Counted from the first letter of the stretch, positions 51,770 to 63,777 are shown. The stretch is DNA of 64,000 bases from Pectinophora gossypiella (GCF_024362695.1 NC_065417.1:12269001-12333000); one strand, 5' to 3'. Numbers and translations are program-made. The notes: generated by a model from the sequence alone, not told the origin.

Positions 51770-51960
51770 GACGTGTTTGCCGCAAATGACACTAACTACT
51801 TGAGATCTCTCACCCGGTACAAAATTTAAGACAACAAACATGGGGGTTCCCAATTGGCCGCGAACGCCTCTGAGAGGATAATATTTGAAAGAATTAATCG
51901 ACCCTAGTGGGTCGATAGCGGTAGACGCTGAATGATGGGAAATCATTGTTCCTTCGGTTC
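51770..51960 (-). repeat. Family H repeat, inverted
   Basis: GACGTGTTTGCCGCAAATGA ... CTCTCACCCGGTACAAAATT ... AATCGACCCTAGTGGGTCGA. Confidence 0.55.
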
Positions 51961-53439
51961 CGGGTTCTGATAAAAAAATACTCACCTAGAATACTCACGA
52001 CATACTAAAGTACCTACGTTCGAATTTCGAGCAATGCCTATAGTTATTACCTAACCACCCGTCTAGAAACTTCGCCCATCCACAGTCCACAGTTGAACAG
52101 TGTAATGGAGTGTGCTTTGTTTCTAGCCTGTGAGTCTGTATACCACTCATCCGGTCATTGAAAGGAAACCGACGTCCGGCTGGATATGTTTGTTGTATAG
52201 GCTGTTTCGCTTGGAATCCTTGCGAACTCATGGATCGCTTAAAAGGAATATCCGCACTTTTAGTCCGTTAAATGTTGGATTATCAACTTGACAGTTGTCA
52301 GCTGACAGAGCAATATAATTTCTCTATAAGTATGTCCTTTTCGCATTAGATTGATACATCATCTTTTTATCGTGTTGTCAAACAAATTATCATTATAAAT
52401 AATAAAAATGTGACAAATTGTAATTAAATTAAACGATTCTAAAGTCACTATTTAGGTACCTTCAAACCCATTTCATCATTATAATTATTTGATAAATTCC
52501 GATTTTGGCTCTATCAAACGATTAAAGTAGTTTTGTGGTTTAATTAATTGAAATGCGAAATCTATTCTTAATTGACATGCGAATGTGCAACTTGTCCCGC
52601 AAATGCAGTTTGGAAGGAAAACCGAATTTATAAATGCTTTGATAATCTGTGGTAGACATTTAAATTCATGAAAATAATTATAATTAATAAGTATCCTACA
52701 TGCCTTGAAAACATAAGTCATAAAGTTCCAATCTAACACAGCCCGGATACTCCATTCAAAAATCTCTTGTACATACCGTGTTCTACCTAACGAGTAAGTA
52801 TAAGCGAGAGGTTGTCCGCGCACTCCCTTACTCTTTAACGGCTTAGGGCCATTAAGGCTAAAGTATTACGAGGCAAATCTCACTCGGCATCGATATGAAT
52901 TGGTATGTTCTATGCGTAATAGGTAATATGTACCTACTACTTGTTAGTCTATGCCACCGACAGTCTACGGGCATAATCTCTTCCTCTCCATACCCACTCT
53001 AGACATGAAATAAAATTCGGTCTAGATATCCAGATCCTTTATTCAATGATATACGATGCCGTATGGCGTGCTAATATTTTAAATCGTTATGGCGGCTCCG
53101 AGGATTTGGTCGAATCAAGGGATCATAGGATCTAGGGCGACTTTATTTGGCCACTGGTTATGCTTACGAAAGATGACAGCTTACTGAATACCGGCACTAT
53201 ATTGAGGATTTGATACCTTTTGGCATGTTATTGAAGTTTGGGAAAGAAATGAAATACGTTGGAGTTATCATTCGTTTTCAACTGTATAAGTAGGTACATA
53301 CTCAGTAAATTTTATATAGAGTGCCATAATTATAAACATAAAATCATTTCTCTATATAAGCAAATGGTAGGTAAGTAGTAGATAGTCCTAAATACATACT
53401 CGTATTATTCAGTTTTACTGATTTTTTTTAAATAGGTGC

Positions 53440-53590
53440 ATAATGGTGTGTACTCCTGTACACATCTAATTTTAATTTATACCTGTAATTTTCTTATCCG
53501 CTGAAAAAGAAAGGTACGGATAATGGACAGGCATAAAATTTTTGGAACACACGTTAATTTTAGGCAGAAATTTAAAAAGCCCTGCGAAAG
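53440..53590 (+). mobile_element. MITE family K, left-half fragment
   Basis: ATAATGGTGTGTACTCCTG ... TTATCCGCTGAAAAAGAAAG ... GGAACACACGTTAATTTTAG matches the left half of 24278-24591. The right half is missing. Confidence 0.6.
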
Positions 53591-54215
53591 TTTATATGTT
53601 TTTTTGGCAAATAATCTGACAGAATTAAGTTGACAGCACACCTCGAGCTAGATGCCTTATTTTATTCGCCCGGGTTATTCACTTTTAATACATTTACAAA
53701 AATAAGCTTTTTTCAAACTAATACCTACCTACTTCTTTTATAACTTTGATTTTACCCCTGCCTCACTGAAATGGCCTTTAAAATTGTTCTTTGACTACTT
53801 TCGATTCGACCCCGTAATCGGTGTGGCGAAACGGTTTAAATCAGCACTTCATAAATTGGAATTCTTTGTGAGAGCTTCAAAGACTAACTGAATAGACTGT
53901 TCAGTACTGCTGTTCAGTACTGACTGTTCAGTGTGACTGTTCTGTTGTGTGTTTGCGTCACATTTTGTTTTGTTATTTTGTACCTATCTTCTTTTAATCT
54001 TCTTTTATTTTTTTGAAAGTCTGAGCTTAAGTAATTAGTAGATGTGAAACAGGTACCTTATTATGCCATAACTCGTAAAAAAGTAGACTTATTTATTTAT
54101 TTATAAAGTACAGCGACATCACATACATTAAAACATTTTTTACTCATTTCATTCAATACGTTTTTTTTTCTTTTTTTTACTTTACGTTACGATTAACCTC
54201 TCATATGCCGAGATA

Positions 54216-54246
54216 CCAGACACAATAGATTTTACATTGTGTCTGG
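54216..54246. repeat. Perfect 11-bp hairpin
   Basis: CCAGACACAAT and ATTGTGTCTGG with a 9-nt loop. No U-run or nearby gene gives it a role. Confidence 0.5.
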
Positions 54247-55009
54247 TCGAGATCCGCGTTCCGGCGTTTAAGGGGTTAAGCGTGACACTGCCCACCCCAC
54301 AAAGAATAACAGACTTCAGTGTATGTAGATGTGTACATATTATTAAAATCTTTCTAGAATAGTAAATAGTAAATAGTAATAATAACTAATGATATGATTT
54401 CTTACTTAATGTGAACTTACTCGATGAAAATATTTTTTACTTATTAATAACAAATAAGAAATAACTACCTAGGTACCTACTTAAATATTTTTCAACTTCT
54501 TATTAAGTATATTATAGCGCAGGATTCAAAAACAAAAGTATAATTTAAAACTTAATTACTTACCTATTGTTACTCTACTTTGTTAGAAAATGTTGTTAAA
54601 ATAACAAAGCTATTTAAAATGTTAGGGCTGTCACGCTAACTAACCCGCCGAAAGGCAACTATGTAGGCAACAGCAGACAGTTTTAATGCCTTTAACAATA
54701 CCTGTCCGTTATAATGATAAATTGTTAATAAAAAATATATAAAAGAAGGCTTTAAATGTGGTGTTAGTTACGGACTAAATCACTTTTTAATTAATTAACC
54801 TACATCATTGTTTTGCGTACATTGTTAGATATAAATTTCCGGCCGCGACTTCACTTAAACATAACATATAACCGGTATCCCCGAAGGGGTAAGCAGAGTC
54901 GTCACTACATAGTATACAAAAGTCGCTTTCATAATTCATAATCATTTATTTATTCGCAATAAAAATGGTATTACAGTTTGGTTTGGTTTGGTTGGTTGTT
55001 TTCCTGTAC

Positions 55010-55203
55010 CTACATCCTACGCAACGGATTTTGATGCGCTTTTTTTAATAGACAGAGTAATTCAAGAGGAAGGTTTATATATATATAACAACATCCATTA
55101 AATAGCGGAGAAATACTGTTATTTTTGAGGTTTTTAATGTGATGTAAATAATTTCATTTTTTCCTCAGAATTGCACCCAAGCGAAGCCGGGGCGGGTCGC
55201 TAG
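55010..55203 (+). mobile_element. Helitron 3'-end fragment
   Basis: Ends GCGAAGCCGGGGCGGGTCGCTAG followed by T, a second Helitron terminus type with a GC-rich hairpin. The body includes CCTACGCAACGGATTTTGATG. The 5' boundary is uncertain. Confidence 0.55.
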
Positions 55204-55254
55204 TATAATATAAACCTACAACCAGTCCTCGCCATCTACGTTTATATCTCATGT

Positions 55255-55480
55255 AATTTGAGCGAACCTATTGCCATCAACCAGGCCATATCCTAGAAGC
55301 CACGTGATATGAATGATCTATGATCCAAACATGAATTCAAACTCAAGAAGCGACTGCCTGTTTGACCTTCCAACCCGCAGGATAAAACCATCCCAATACA
55401 GGTTAGGTCACATACCTCCGAAACGTATTTCTCGGGAATGTGGATTTCGTCGGGATTTCCTTCGCCGCTGAGCACGTGAT
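55255..55480 (+). repeat. Family E copy
   Basis: GAGCGAACCTATTGCCATCA ... GATCCAAACATGAATTCAAA ... CATACCTCCGAAACGTATTT ... CGCTGAGCACGTGATCATC. Confidence 0.55.
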
Positions 55481-56219
55481 CATCATTTAATTTTATCGAA
55501 TCTATAAAAAATCCCTCCATCCCCTTCTACTACATCAACCCTCTGCATCAATACATAGTCTACACAGCAGCAACTGCGCGTAATATTCCCCGCAGGAGAG
55601 TTTCCGTACGATTGTCCCCGCCTCCTCCAGAGGTCCTTCCGCGCTATTTGATACCGGCCACCGACCGGTCATTCTATTACAGTAATAAGTAATATAATGT
55701 ACCCACTTTAGGACTCTGTCACACTAACATATTTGACATTTAGTGAGACTTACAGTTCAATTAGTCAAAAAAGTTAATGTGACATGGTACCAAAGTGTAT
55801 ACATATTAATGCTCGTGACCGTACCTCTCCTGCCTTACAAATATCATAGGATACGAGTTACGTAGCTTTCGCTGTCGCTATGAACGTAGACAGGGTCACG
55901 AAGAATAAGAAATTGCAGTCACACTTCTATCGTCATCCTAAACTGTTCGGAAATCGCGTGACTTACATCGTAGTGTGACAGGTTCGAATCCTGGCTCCGA
56001 CTCGAAACCACTTATTGAATTCGACTTTATCAGTTTTTATAATGTTTGGCTCATAGGTAATAGATCACATATCACATGCTTTCCAGGATTTGTGCCCGGA
56101 ACTTAAAAATAGCTGACGAGGAGTAAGTAGATGTATAATATTACCCTTACAAGGATATAATTCTAGATTAAGTAAATTAAATTCATCGTTTTTGGCGTTA
56201 TGTATACGTTTTTACAATA

Positions 56220-56369
56220 AAATACTTACCAGATAATATTTTAAATTTGTCAGAATATAAATTTAAAGCTCATGTGAAGCTTACTTTATGTAAAAAAGCT
56301 TATTATAAGATTAATGACTACCTAAATGATAAAAATGTCTGGTATCTAATGTGTTCCTCTAGTTATTAA
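56220..56369 (+). pseudogene. LINE reverse transcriptase C-terminus
   Basis: Reads LPDNILNLSEYKFKAHVKLT, LCKKAYYKINDYLNDKNVW, then YLMCSSSY and TAA. FKxxVKxxLxxKAYYxxxDYLxDKxxW is a common end of insect Jockey/CR1-type reverse transcriptases. A 3' UTR follows (about 56370-56560, TTTCTTGTCATTTCTTCTCTG to ATGATTCTGATTTCTGATTT). Confidence 0.65.
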
Positions 56370-56560
56370 ATAACTTGTAATGTATACCCTCATTGATTTA
56401 AAAGATGTGTTGCTGTTGCAGTTTCTTGTCATTTCTTCTCTGCAGCCATAACACCTTGCGAATTGACGTAAATTCAAAATTGCTACATTGACCTTTAACA
56501 AGTTTATCCATGATAATTACGTTGAATAAATGATTCTGATTTCTGATTTTTAATAGACGT

Positions 56561-58215
56561 GTTGCTATTTTATGACATACTAAACTGTCGATTATATTCC
56601 TACCTAAGTTTAAAAACTACATTTGCTATAAGGTTTTTACTATAAGGCGACCACCAGTAATATGTAGAACCACGTCTTATTAACTTTTTTAACAAACTGG
56701 AACCAAGTCTGACTAAATGACAAATACCTGTGTTGATGTGACAGGGTTCTAAGGGTCGCACAGAGGGTTACCTTTCCTTCACCCCATTTAACACCGACCA
56801 CGTCGGTTACCCGTATTGCTATTACCGTAATTACCTTACATGGATCATAGAAATTATGCAAATCCTTCAAAACAAAGGGTTTTATTTCAGGGTTAAGTAA
56901 TCGTGGCCATTTCTTTCCTTCGTAATCGGTGTTCCCCTCGGAATTAAAGCGATTTGTTATGACCTCTGGCCTTTTTGGACAGAATTTGGATGATGAAAAT
57001 TTCTAATTACAGTTAGACTTGAAGAATTAACGCATGTACTTGATTACTCTGGATATTTTTGGAACTTATTCGTAATATTGAAAAAACTGAGTTCAAAAAC
57101 TAAAGGTTTGTGTCCTTTCCAACATGATCGATTATTATTATGGGCAATGGACTGGTCACAGGCATTCAATAAAAATCGGTCAGAATACCTACTTTAGAAC
57201 TGAAGTAGGAAAGTCCCCAAACACGATTACATAATTCGCAACATTCTACATAAGTCATTGATTCCCATCCGCACGAGCATCCGTATGAACAGAAACCATA
57301 TATTTGTGTTAAAAAAACATACATCACACCTATTTTCCACCGGGGTGAGCAGAGACTATGGGATTCCATTTGCTTCGATCCTAACACATTTCTCTTGCGT
57401 CCTTCACATTCATCAGTCGTTAAAAAAACATAATTTGGAAAATTAATCAAGAATCCAAGTGGTGTTAGATAGAATAGAATCGATCGACTTAATCACAACA
57501 CTGGCTAACACGTACCACGCATTGAAGCTATTGTAAAACTATCTATATTGAAACATATTCACTAATTGTACTGAACTAGACATTCTTCGCGAAACCGTAG
57601 GTTGTACCTATTGCTGCTAAAAATGGATACCTGATTCCAAAAGTTTTTACCTCCCAAAATTTCCAATGCCGACAGCAACATTAAATAACAGTCACTGTCG
57701 ACGAATTGAAAACTCTAGCGGCATACCATCAAAGTTGCCATCAAACTTTTTTACGATAGGCATTCCGCAAATACTTGTATAATCAAGGTAAACTTATTAC
57801 CGAAACAAAATGGAATTCGTCGTGTTGAGAATTTTGTTGAATTCCCAATATTTCGTGGAAAGTTTTGTGAACATCGCTGCTCGACCGCCTGGTAACAGTT
57901 CGGTTATAATACTTATGCCAAAAGGCCGTAGATTTACAAAATACACAAATTACCTTCTTATCTCTCACTGTTTTAACGTTTTATCTACTACTACCACCAC
58001 CTGCTACCTGCTGCTACTATCTTTGTCTTCTGTCTTGTCTTGTTTTATCTACTATTTTCTTCGACATTAATAATACTAAGTATGTGTAAAAAAAAGAAAA
58101 GAAAGGAAAACATGAAACAGTAAGACTAGGGCCCTGTGCTGGGAGGTTTTCTGGCCACGTCTTTCCCTCAGCGTTACAGATTCCGATGTGGTAGTAGTTT
58201 TACAGCTAGTTACAT
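56561..58215. other. No gene recognised
   Basis: Besides the family D remnant (57258-57425), only AT-rich sequence and incidental open frames such as 57810-58070. Confidence 0.4.
57258..57425 (-). pseudogene. LINE family D fragment
   Basis: On the minus strand: RLMNVKDAREMC, an in-frame stop, then DRSKWNPIVSAHPGGK and stop. Same C-terminal signature as at 61.8 kb. Diverged and disrupted. Confidence 0.5.
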
Positions 58216-58529
58216 AATGGCCCCGATTCCTGCAAACACCGCCTAATTTTATTTTAAGTTATATCCGTCATTTTCATATCCGTCGAAAAGGAAAGGGACG
58301 GATGATTCACAGCTCTTAATTTTAGGAAGAATGAGTAAATGAATGTGTCGGGTTATTGACTGATGTAAAATTTTTAGACGGTTGGTTTAGATTTGTGCTT
58401 AAAATTGACGTGTGTTCCATAAATTTTATGCTTGTCAATTACCCGTCCCTTTCCTTTTCGGCGGATAAGAAAATGACAGATATAACTTAAAATAAAATTA
58501 GATGGTATTTACAGGAATTAGCACCATTA
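58216..58529 (-). mobile_element. MITE family K, full copy 2 (inverted relative to the 24.3 kb copy)
   Basis: Over about 314 bp this is the reverse complement of 24278-24591, including the middle block (GACGGTTGGTTTAGATTTG). The ends extend into a longer palindrome, TTACATAATGG...CCATTATGTAA. Confidence 0.75.
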
Positions 58530-58819
58530 TGTAAGTAATTTAATTTTTTGACGTTCAAAAAGCGCTAACTTTGTAAGCCAATTTTGAAAAATAAATATTT
58601 TTGAATTGTTTTGAATTTTGAGTTGTTAGGAAACAACCTTCAACCACCCTTGTACTTGTACCATTGAAATGAAATAAAAATTGTAGTCAATGTGGTTATA
58701 GGTACTTTATGATGGAAGTAAGCATAACGGCTAAGCACATTCAGTCATTTTCTAAGATACAATAATTATTATAAATCTTACTCTTATTAAGTAGTTAGGT
58801 AGGTACCTAACACACGGGG

Positions 58820-58961
58820 TGTACAGACGGGGTGTTAGTGACACCGTAACGAATACTGAGGGGGATAATACAGACCATGATTCCCAGTTGATTTCAAGAA
58901 TAATGAGCTGAACCTTTCCCCTCGGTATTCGTTACGATGTCACTTACACCCCGTCTGTACA
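58820..58961. mobile_element. Foldback MITE, family J, short copy
   Basis: The arms TGTACAGACGGGGTGTTAGTGAC (58820 onward) and its inverse ending GTCTGTACA flank a short middle that includes TGAGGGGGATAATACAGACC. A further half arm of the same family follows at about 59035-59100. Confidence 0.65.
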
Positions 58962-59034
58962 AGTAACATACTACCATACTAAGTAGTAGCCATACGAGTA
59001 CGTATGGATGTTAGTGAATGATGTAATTCCACTT

Positions 59035-59101
59035 GATATCAACTAAGAATCATGGTCTGAATCATTCCTAAAAGTTTTCCTTACGATGTCACTAACACCT
59101 T
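59035..59101. mobile_element. Family J half arm
   Basis: TTGATATCAACTAAGAATCA to CGATGTCACTAACACCTTG matches one arm of the family J hairpins. The partner arm is missing or decayed. Confidence 0.55.
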
Positions 59102-59456
59102 GGACTTTTTTTCTTTTTTACTCTCGCGTTCTACATTTTTCATTCGCTGCTATCCCAGCATAGAAACTAAACGTTAGTCGTTTATTTCGACCGATTTTTC
59201 ATAATAGGTGGTAATGAGTAGGTATAGCTTGGTACAGCCCATTGTACATTGTATATAGGCTATAGCTACAAGTATTGATCTTCGCGTGATCGGTTGCGTT
59301 GCAGACGATTTTATCGGAAAACTGCAGTGAACAGTAAACTAGCTATAAAAGACCTTTCTCACTGCGACCCGATATCGCCTCGAATGATAATTCGAACTGG
59401 GGGTTTAAAATGGCCACATCGAATTAGTTATTTGTTGTGTAATAGTTATTTGACAG

Positions 59457-59568
59457 ACTCCACCAACCCGCATTGGAGCAGCGTGGGGAGTATGCTCCAT
59501 ACCCCCTCCGGTTGATTCACGGGAGGCCTGTGCCCAGCGGTGGGACGTACATAGGCTGTTTATGTAGT
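59457..59568 (+). repeat. SINE family B 3' half
   Basis: CTCCACCAACCCGCATTGGA, GCAGCGTGGGGAGTATGCTC, CCCCTCCGGTTGATTCACGG and GACGTACATAGGCTGTTTAT. Confidence 0.65.
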
Positions 59569-59692
59569 TATTTGACATTTATTTGCATTGCGCACTTACT
59601 TTTATATGCGCAAATGTCAAATTGCAATATTGCTTTCTTAGATGAATTGCTTCGATGTGGCCGTTTTAACCCACCTGAACTAATCATGATCT
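59560..59692. mobile_element. MITE family L, half copy
   Basis: GCGCACTTACTTTTATATGCG ... CAAATTGCAATATTGC ... TTCGATGTGGCCGTTTTAACCC, ending CACCTG. Right arm of family L, directly after a family B SINE tail. Confidence 0.55.
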
Positions 59693-59836
59693 CCCCGTGC
59701 AACGCGCAACGCGCGCAGCCCGCAACTATGCCAACAACAACGACGCTATGATGATCACCCGACAACATTCGGTTAACGGGACAACAACGTGAAAACTAAA
59801 CATTAATTATAATAGGTAATAAGCCTTATAATTTTA

Positions 59837-59985
59837 TTGGTGCTAATTCCTATAGACACCATCTAATTTTATTATAAGTTATACCGGTCGTTTTCTTATC
59901 CGCCGAAAAGGAAAGGGACCGATGACTGACAGCTGTTAATTTTAAAATGATTGAGTGAATTAATTAATAACCCGGGAATCAGCAT
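59837..59985 (+). mobile_element. MITE family K, fragment
   Basis: ATTGGTGCTAATTCCTATAG ... TATCCGCCGAAAAGGAAAGG then CTGACAGCTGTTAATTTTAA. This looks like left end plus right-end interior with the middle deleted. Confidence 0.6.
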
Positions 59986-59990
59986 CATTC

Positions 59991-60230
59991 ACGGCCTCCG
60001 TCCAGTGGTTGAGCGTTGGGCTCACGATCCGGAGGTCCCAGGTTAAAATCCCGGTGGGGACATATCACAAAAATCACTTTGTGATCCCTAGTTTCGTTAG
60101 GACATGTAAGTAAGTAGTCGTTACATGAGCCATGTCAGGGGCCTTTGGCGGCTCAATAATAACCCTGACACCAGGGTTGATGAGGTTGGCAATTCACCTC
60201 ACAACCCACACGATAGAAAAAGAAGAAGCA
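59991..60230 (+). mobile_element. SINE family A, near-full copy with internal deletion
   Basis: Head GGCCTCCGTCCAGTGGTTGA, B-box region CCAGGTTAAAATCCCGG, then a jump from GTTTCGTTAGGACATG directly to TAAGTAAGTAGTCGTTACAT, losing about 75 bp; the tail is intact to CACACGATAG and AGAAGAAGCA. Confidence 0.7.
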
Positions 60231-60332
60231 CCATTGTCTTACCTTATTATTTTATACATACTTACTACATAATATATGATTGATCAATTCGACCATATAG
60301 CATAATTATATGACTGCAAAAATGATGTTGCT

Positions 60333-60442
60333 ATGAGCGTCGGTCATGTCAGGAGAATTTAGCCGTTCAGTAGTGACCTTGACACCAGAGTTGATGTGTT
60401 TGGTCATCCATTTTAGTACCCATACGAGGGGAGAAGAGCTTT
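60333..60442 (+). repeat. SINE family A, decayed fragment
   Basis: GTCATGTCAGGAGAATTTAG ... GTGACCTTGACACCAGAGTT ... GTACCCATACGAGGGGAGAAG. Confidence 0.45.
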
Positions 60443-60510
60443 CTGTTACGGGATAGGTGATGAGCCGTATCGCCGCGCCGTCATAATGGTCGAGCCAACC
60501 AAGTTACTGT

Positions 60511-61404
60511 GTGTCTTAGGCAACGTTACAAGAAACACTTATACAAGTAGCAAGTAGACAAACCCGTGAACCCGGGCGGCGTATATCCTAATTACCTGGT
60601 AACAAGCTGTGAACAAGTACGGGAACTCGGTGCTAATTAGCACTCATTACGAAGTATTAAAAAGGAATGCTTTATAACACGCGACAGCATTTAGGTCACA
60701 ACTACCCCTGCTCTTTACATAGTCCTGGAGGAAATTATGTAAAAAATAAAGTTTAAGAACTAAAATCCGACTAACGAAAATCACGCTCTAAAAATTATGA
60801 AACAAATAAATAGGTATATTTCTCTGAATTTCTTCCGAATAGTGATGTTTCGGAGATAGCCGTGGTCGTTTGCCAATTTAGTACACTGGGGATAGACTAG
60901 GTGATAAAATATTCCATTTTTGTAAATAGAGGTAGAAAAATTTTCTTACTCACTAGCCATAGACTAACCAAAAACTATACCTAGTATTGCTATAGCTTAA
61001 AAATAATTATTTATGGTTGACTTGGTTATAAACAATTATTATTATTGATAGACACTTAAATAAAATCTTTTCTTACCTATTAAGATTTAAAATGTTACAT
61101 GAATTCTTAATTAAATGTAGGTACTTAATTAAAATAAAATGTAGGTAAGACTTCATTTCAAAAGGGTACTAGCTCGACCAATATCGTATCGACCCACTTG
61201 GAAGACGATACAATTGCCCAGATTGTTAGAAAATGGCAGATTTCCATGAAAGCTGCGTTCGTTATTTACGTCCGAAATTTCGAATCCGGATGCCGGATCG
61301 CTCCGGAATGGCGCAGGAATGTTATAAAAGAAGAAAACGTCGAGTCTAAGCCTGTATTGACTCGGGTTGCAGGCACACCTAACCATTAGAGTTTATACTT
61401 TAAC
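60511..61404. other. No gene recognised
   Basis: AT-rich. Opposed open frames at 61153-61389 mirror each other, as expected of chance. Confidence 0.4.
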
Positions 61405-61407
61405 TAA

Positions 61408-61550
61408 GGGTGGTATTAATAAACGAATCTCAGCTGAGACTGCCCTCAAGATCATGCTGAAGTCTCTGTTTAGTTTTTATATGAGAACTGTCACATTACC
61501 ATGATCTTGAGGGCAGTCTCGAAGCTGAGTTTAGTTTATTAATACCACCC
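61408..61550. mobile_element. Harbinger-like MITE with TAA target duplication
   Basis: A 143-bp element with about 50-bp inverted repeats (GGGTGGTATTAATAAAC ... GACTGCCCTCAAGATCATG and inverse). It is flanked by TAA at 61405-61407 and at 61551-61553. The 3-bp TWA duplication and GGG-starting ends fit PIF/Harbinger. No frame. Confidence 0.75.
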
Positions 61551-61789
61551 TAAGTAGGTATCATGCAATACAAAATATAATACGTACAATTGACATGGCC
61601 ACAAAAACCTCACAAAGTTATGCTTGTAAGTACGTTTTACTACAAGTACTCTACCATATCTAACGTAAAAAGATTAGGTTGACATATAATATCTCTAATC
61701 TCCTTTGTAGTAAGTTATGTGCTTTAAAGATGTGGTGGATTTGGCGTAAAAGACGATATGGTGACTAAGATTTAAATGGACAGGAGCGG

Positions 61790-62012
61790 ATGAAGATTAC
61801 GAAAGCATATAAAGCAAAGGTTGGTGGTAGCGCTGGCAGAGGAAGACCTAGAAGGACGTACATTGACCAACTTGGAACTTGGAGGTTCAGTACGATCTGC
61901 TCTGAACCGGCGTGCGTGTATGAAACGATTGATGAATGTGGAGGAAGCAACAGAAGTATGTCTGGATGGAGGCTTTAATTCCATAGTATATGCTTACCCC
62001 GGTGGGAAATAG
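61790..62012 (+). pseudogene. LINE ORF2 C-terminal remnant (family D), frameshifted
   Basis: The first frame reads KVGGSAGRGRPRRTYIDQLG. One frameshift later the second frame reads VRSALNRRACMKRLMNVEEA and ends YAYPGGK with TAG at 62010. A basic GRGRPRRTYIDQ block ahead of an Arg-rich helix is typical of the C-termini of insect non-LTR retrotransposon polyproteins. A GTATGTATG tail follows. This is the longest of the four family D copies here. Confidence 0.6.
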
Positions 62013-62029
62013 GCGTTAGTTTATGTATG

Positions 62030-62999
62030 TATGCATTACTATATGTTGCTACCTATGTTGCTTCTCTTTATTTTTATCGGAATAATAATGGGTGGAAGAT
62101 GTAATTGTGCCTGGGTGTAATAAAAAGGGTCATCATTTATACCCAAAAACAAAGATGAAAGATGAATGTCTATTATCCATGAAATTAGAAGTTTAAACGG
62201 AGGAAAATCTTTACAGCGCCATATATTATTGATTTTGAGGAAGTAGTCGCTCATTAATTTTAATCCGGATAAAAATTTATACCTCAAATTTTACCTGAGT
62301 TACCTGAATTGTCTATTACGAGATTTTGTTGGTAAAAAACACACCCGGATGTGATTTTTCAAAAAGGCGCTTACGTGGTTTTTACTATTATGCGACTATA
62401 CATACATATAGTATCGTCACTTTTTATCTTCTTGTCACAGATTTCAGTACTTTGGTACTTAATGAAGGGTCCGTAACTTAATTTCGAGAGACATATATGT
62501 TCGATTAACGATTGTGCGAATAATGGAATATCAACTAAACGATTGTGCGAAAAATTATAAGAGAAAATTGACCTAAGAAAAGCACACTGTGCCGCCAACC
62601 TAACTACGCTACCCGCCCACTTTGTGTACAGTCTTGAAAATCGGGTTACCAATTCTCGTAAAGTAAAAACTGGACCCAAACTAGCTTTTATTATGTGTCT
62701 GAAATACATTTATCTTAGTACCAAGCTTCTAAGATGCGAATGTTGCGTAAATATGTTTAGTAGAATGGCACCCGCAAAAGGCGCGCGACGCGATAATCGT
62801 ATAATAGAATTAGTTTATCTTGTAAAGTTGGGTAATGTATCGCATGTGTAGTGCATTTCTTTAAGGCAATGACGTCATAAATCGTCTGAAACAGACCCAT
62901 AAGGCCAATGATGATGATGTATCGATCTCGCCCGAGGTGCGGACGCTACGCTATTGCACGCCATGCTGTTTACTCCTTACTGTGATTCTGTATAGCACC
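62030..62999. other. No gene recognised
   Basis: Contains a short direct repeat, ACGATTGTGCGAA, at about 62507 and 62538. The minus-strand frame 62371-62709 (112 codons) has no recognisable features. Confidence 0.4.
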
Positions 63000-63195
63000 A
63001 GCTTGTTTCTCAAACGCAGTGCGCAGGTTCGAACACCGGTACCGGACGTGCATCAATGAGTTATTAATTTATCTTAAGTACAGTTTTCACTAACACAGTT
63101 GGCTCGACCTTTATAGACGGCGATACGGCTCACCACCTATCACGGGTCTAACAGAAAACTCGATGAGGTGTGGGTACTTAGTTCATCTTTTTTCA
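63000..63195 (+). repeat. tRNA-type SINE, family F
   Basis: CCAGCTTGTTTCTCAAACGC, B box GCAGGTTCGAACACCGGTAC, then GAGTTATTAATTTATCTTAA, GTTGGCTCGACCTTTATAGA, CGGCGATACGGCTCACCACC and GTGGGTACTTAGTTCATC. Fragments recur at 38.2, 41.2, 45.5, 46.0, 47.8 and 60.4 kb. Confidence 0.6.
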
Positions 63196-63221
63196 AAGAC
63201 ACGAAAAAGCATGAATTTATT

Positions 63222-63284
63222 AACTCAGAATCGTTGTCTGAATCATCCCTCTTAGTATTCGTTACGAAGTCACTAACACCCTGT
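63222..63284. mobile_element. Family J half arm
   Basis: AACTCAGAATCGTTGTCTGA to ACTAACACCCTGTATA matches the right arm of the 46359-46576 element. Solo arm. Confidence 0.55.
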
Positions 63285-63506
63285 ATAACTCTTATTCCAA
63301 TAATTCAGCTTCATCTGTACATCATGTAAATAGAGCAAATTCCTAACTTTTCATGGAATGTAAATCTGTATTTGATTTTGAACAAACTCGCGGATCCAAT
63401 TTAACTTTACGGATGTATAAGTCGAGTTGTGATAACGAGACGACTGGACTTGTTATGTAGTTTTCACGATGTTAATACCTATCGATACAATATAATCTAA
63501 TACATT

Positions 63507-63633
63507 CCTGGGGGGTTAAAAAGACCAGCCACATCCGAAGCAATTCATCTAAAAAGCTATATATTGCAATTTGACAAAATAGCAATATTGTTTTTTAGGT
63601 TGAATTGCTATGATGTGGCGTTTTTAACCTCCA
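63507..63633. mobile_element. MITE family L, short foldback copy
   Basis: CCTGGGGGGTTAAAAAGACC ... CAATTCATCTAAAAAGC and the inverse, TTGTTTTTTAGGTTGAATTGC ... GCGTTTTTAACCTCCAG, almost back to back. It overlaps the adjacent foldback element at its right end. Confidence 0.65.
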
Positions 63634-63777
63634 GCCGGCTTAGCACCAAGCGCGCGACTCTTTCTCGCCTCGACATACGTCACCCGTCACTCACTCACAG
63701 TACTGCACAGAAAGAGACAGATGATCTCTGTCGCAGCGAGAAAGAGTCGCGTACTTACGGTGCTAAGCCCGCAGGAG
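63628..63777. mobile_element. Foldback MITE with about 42-bp inverted repeats
   Basis: ACCTCCAGCCGGCTTAGCACC then GCGCGACTCTTTCTCGC on the left; the inverse GCGAGAAAGAGTCGCG ... GGTGCTAAGCCCGCAGGAGGT on the right. It overlaps the family L element by a few bases, so one may have inserted at the end of the other. Confidence 0.65.

Larger units (their letters stand above)
51961..55009. other. About 3 kb, AT-rich
   Basis: Holds the K fragment at 53440-53590, the hairpin 54216-54246 and a short CAGTACTGACTGTTCAGT tandem at about 53898-53945. No exon recognised. Confidence 0.4.

Noticed and set aside
55925..56000. Possible tRNA gene (T-arm-like GACAGGTTCGAATCCTGGC)
   Set aside because: The T arm is good, but no matching acceptor, D arm or anticodon arm can be drawn upstream. 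Probably the 3' part of a SINE head.
57810..58070. 86-codon open frame with a hydrophobic end
   Set aside because: Composition (Leu/Ser run from CTACTAC and TCTTGTC repeats) suggests chance, and the mirror frame on the other strand is equally open.
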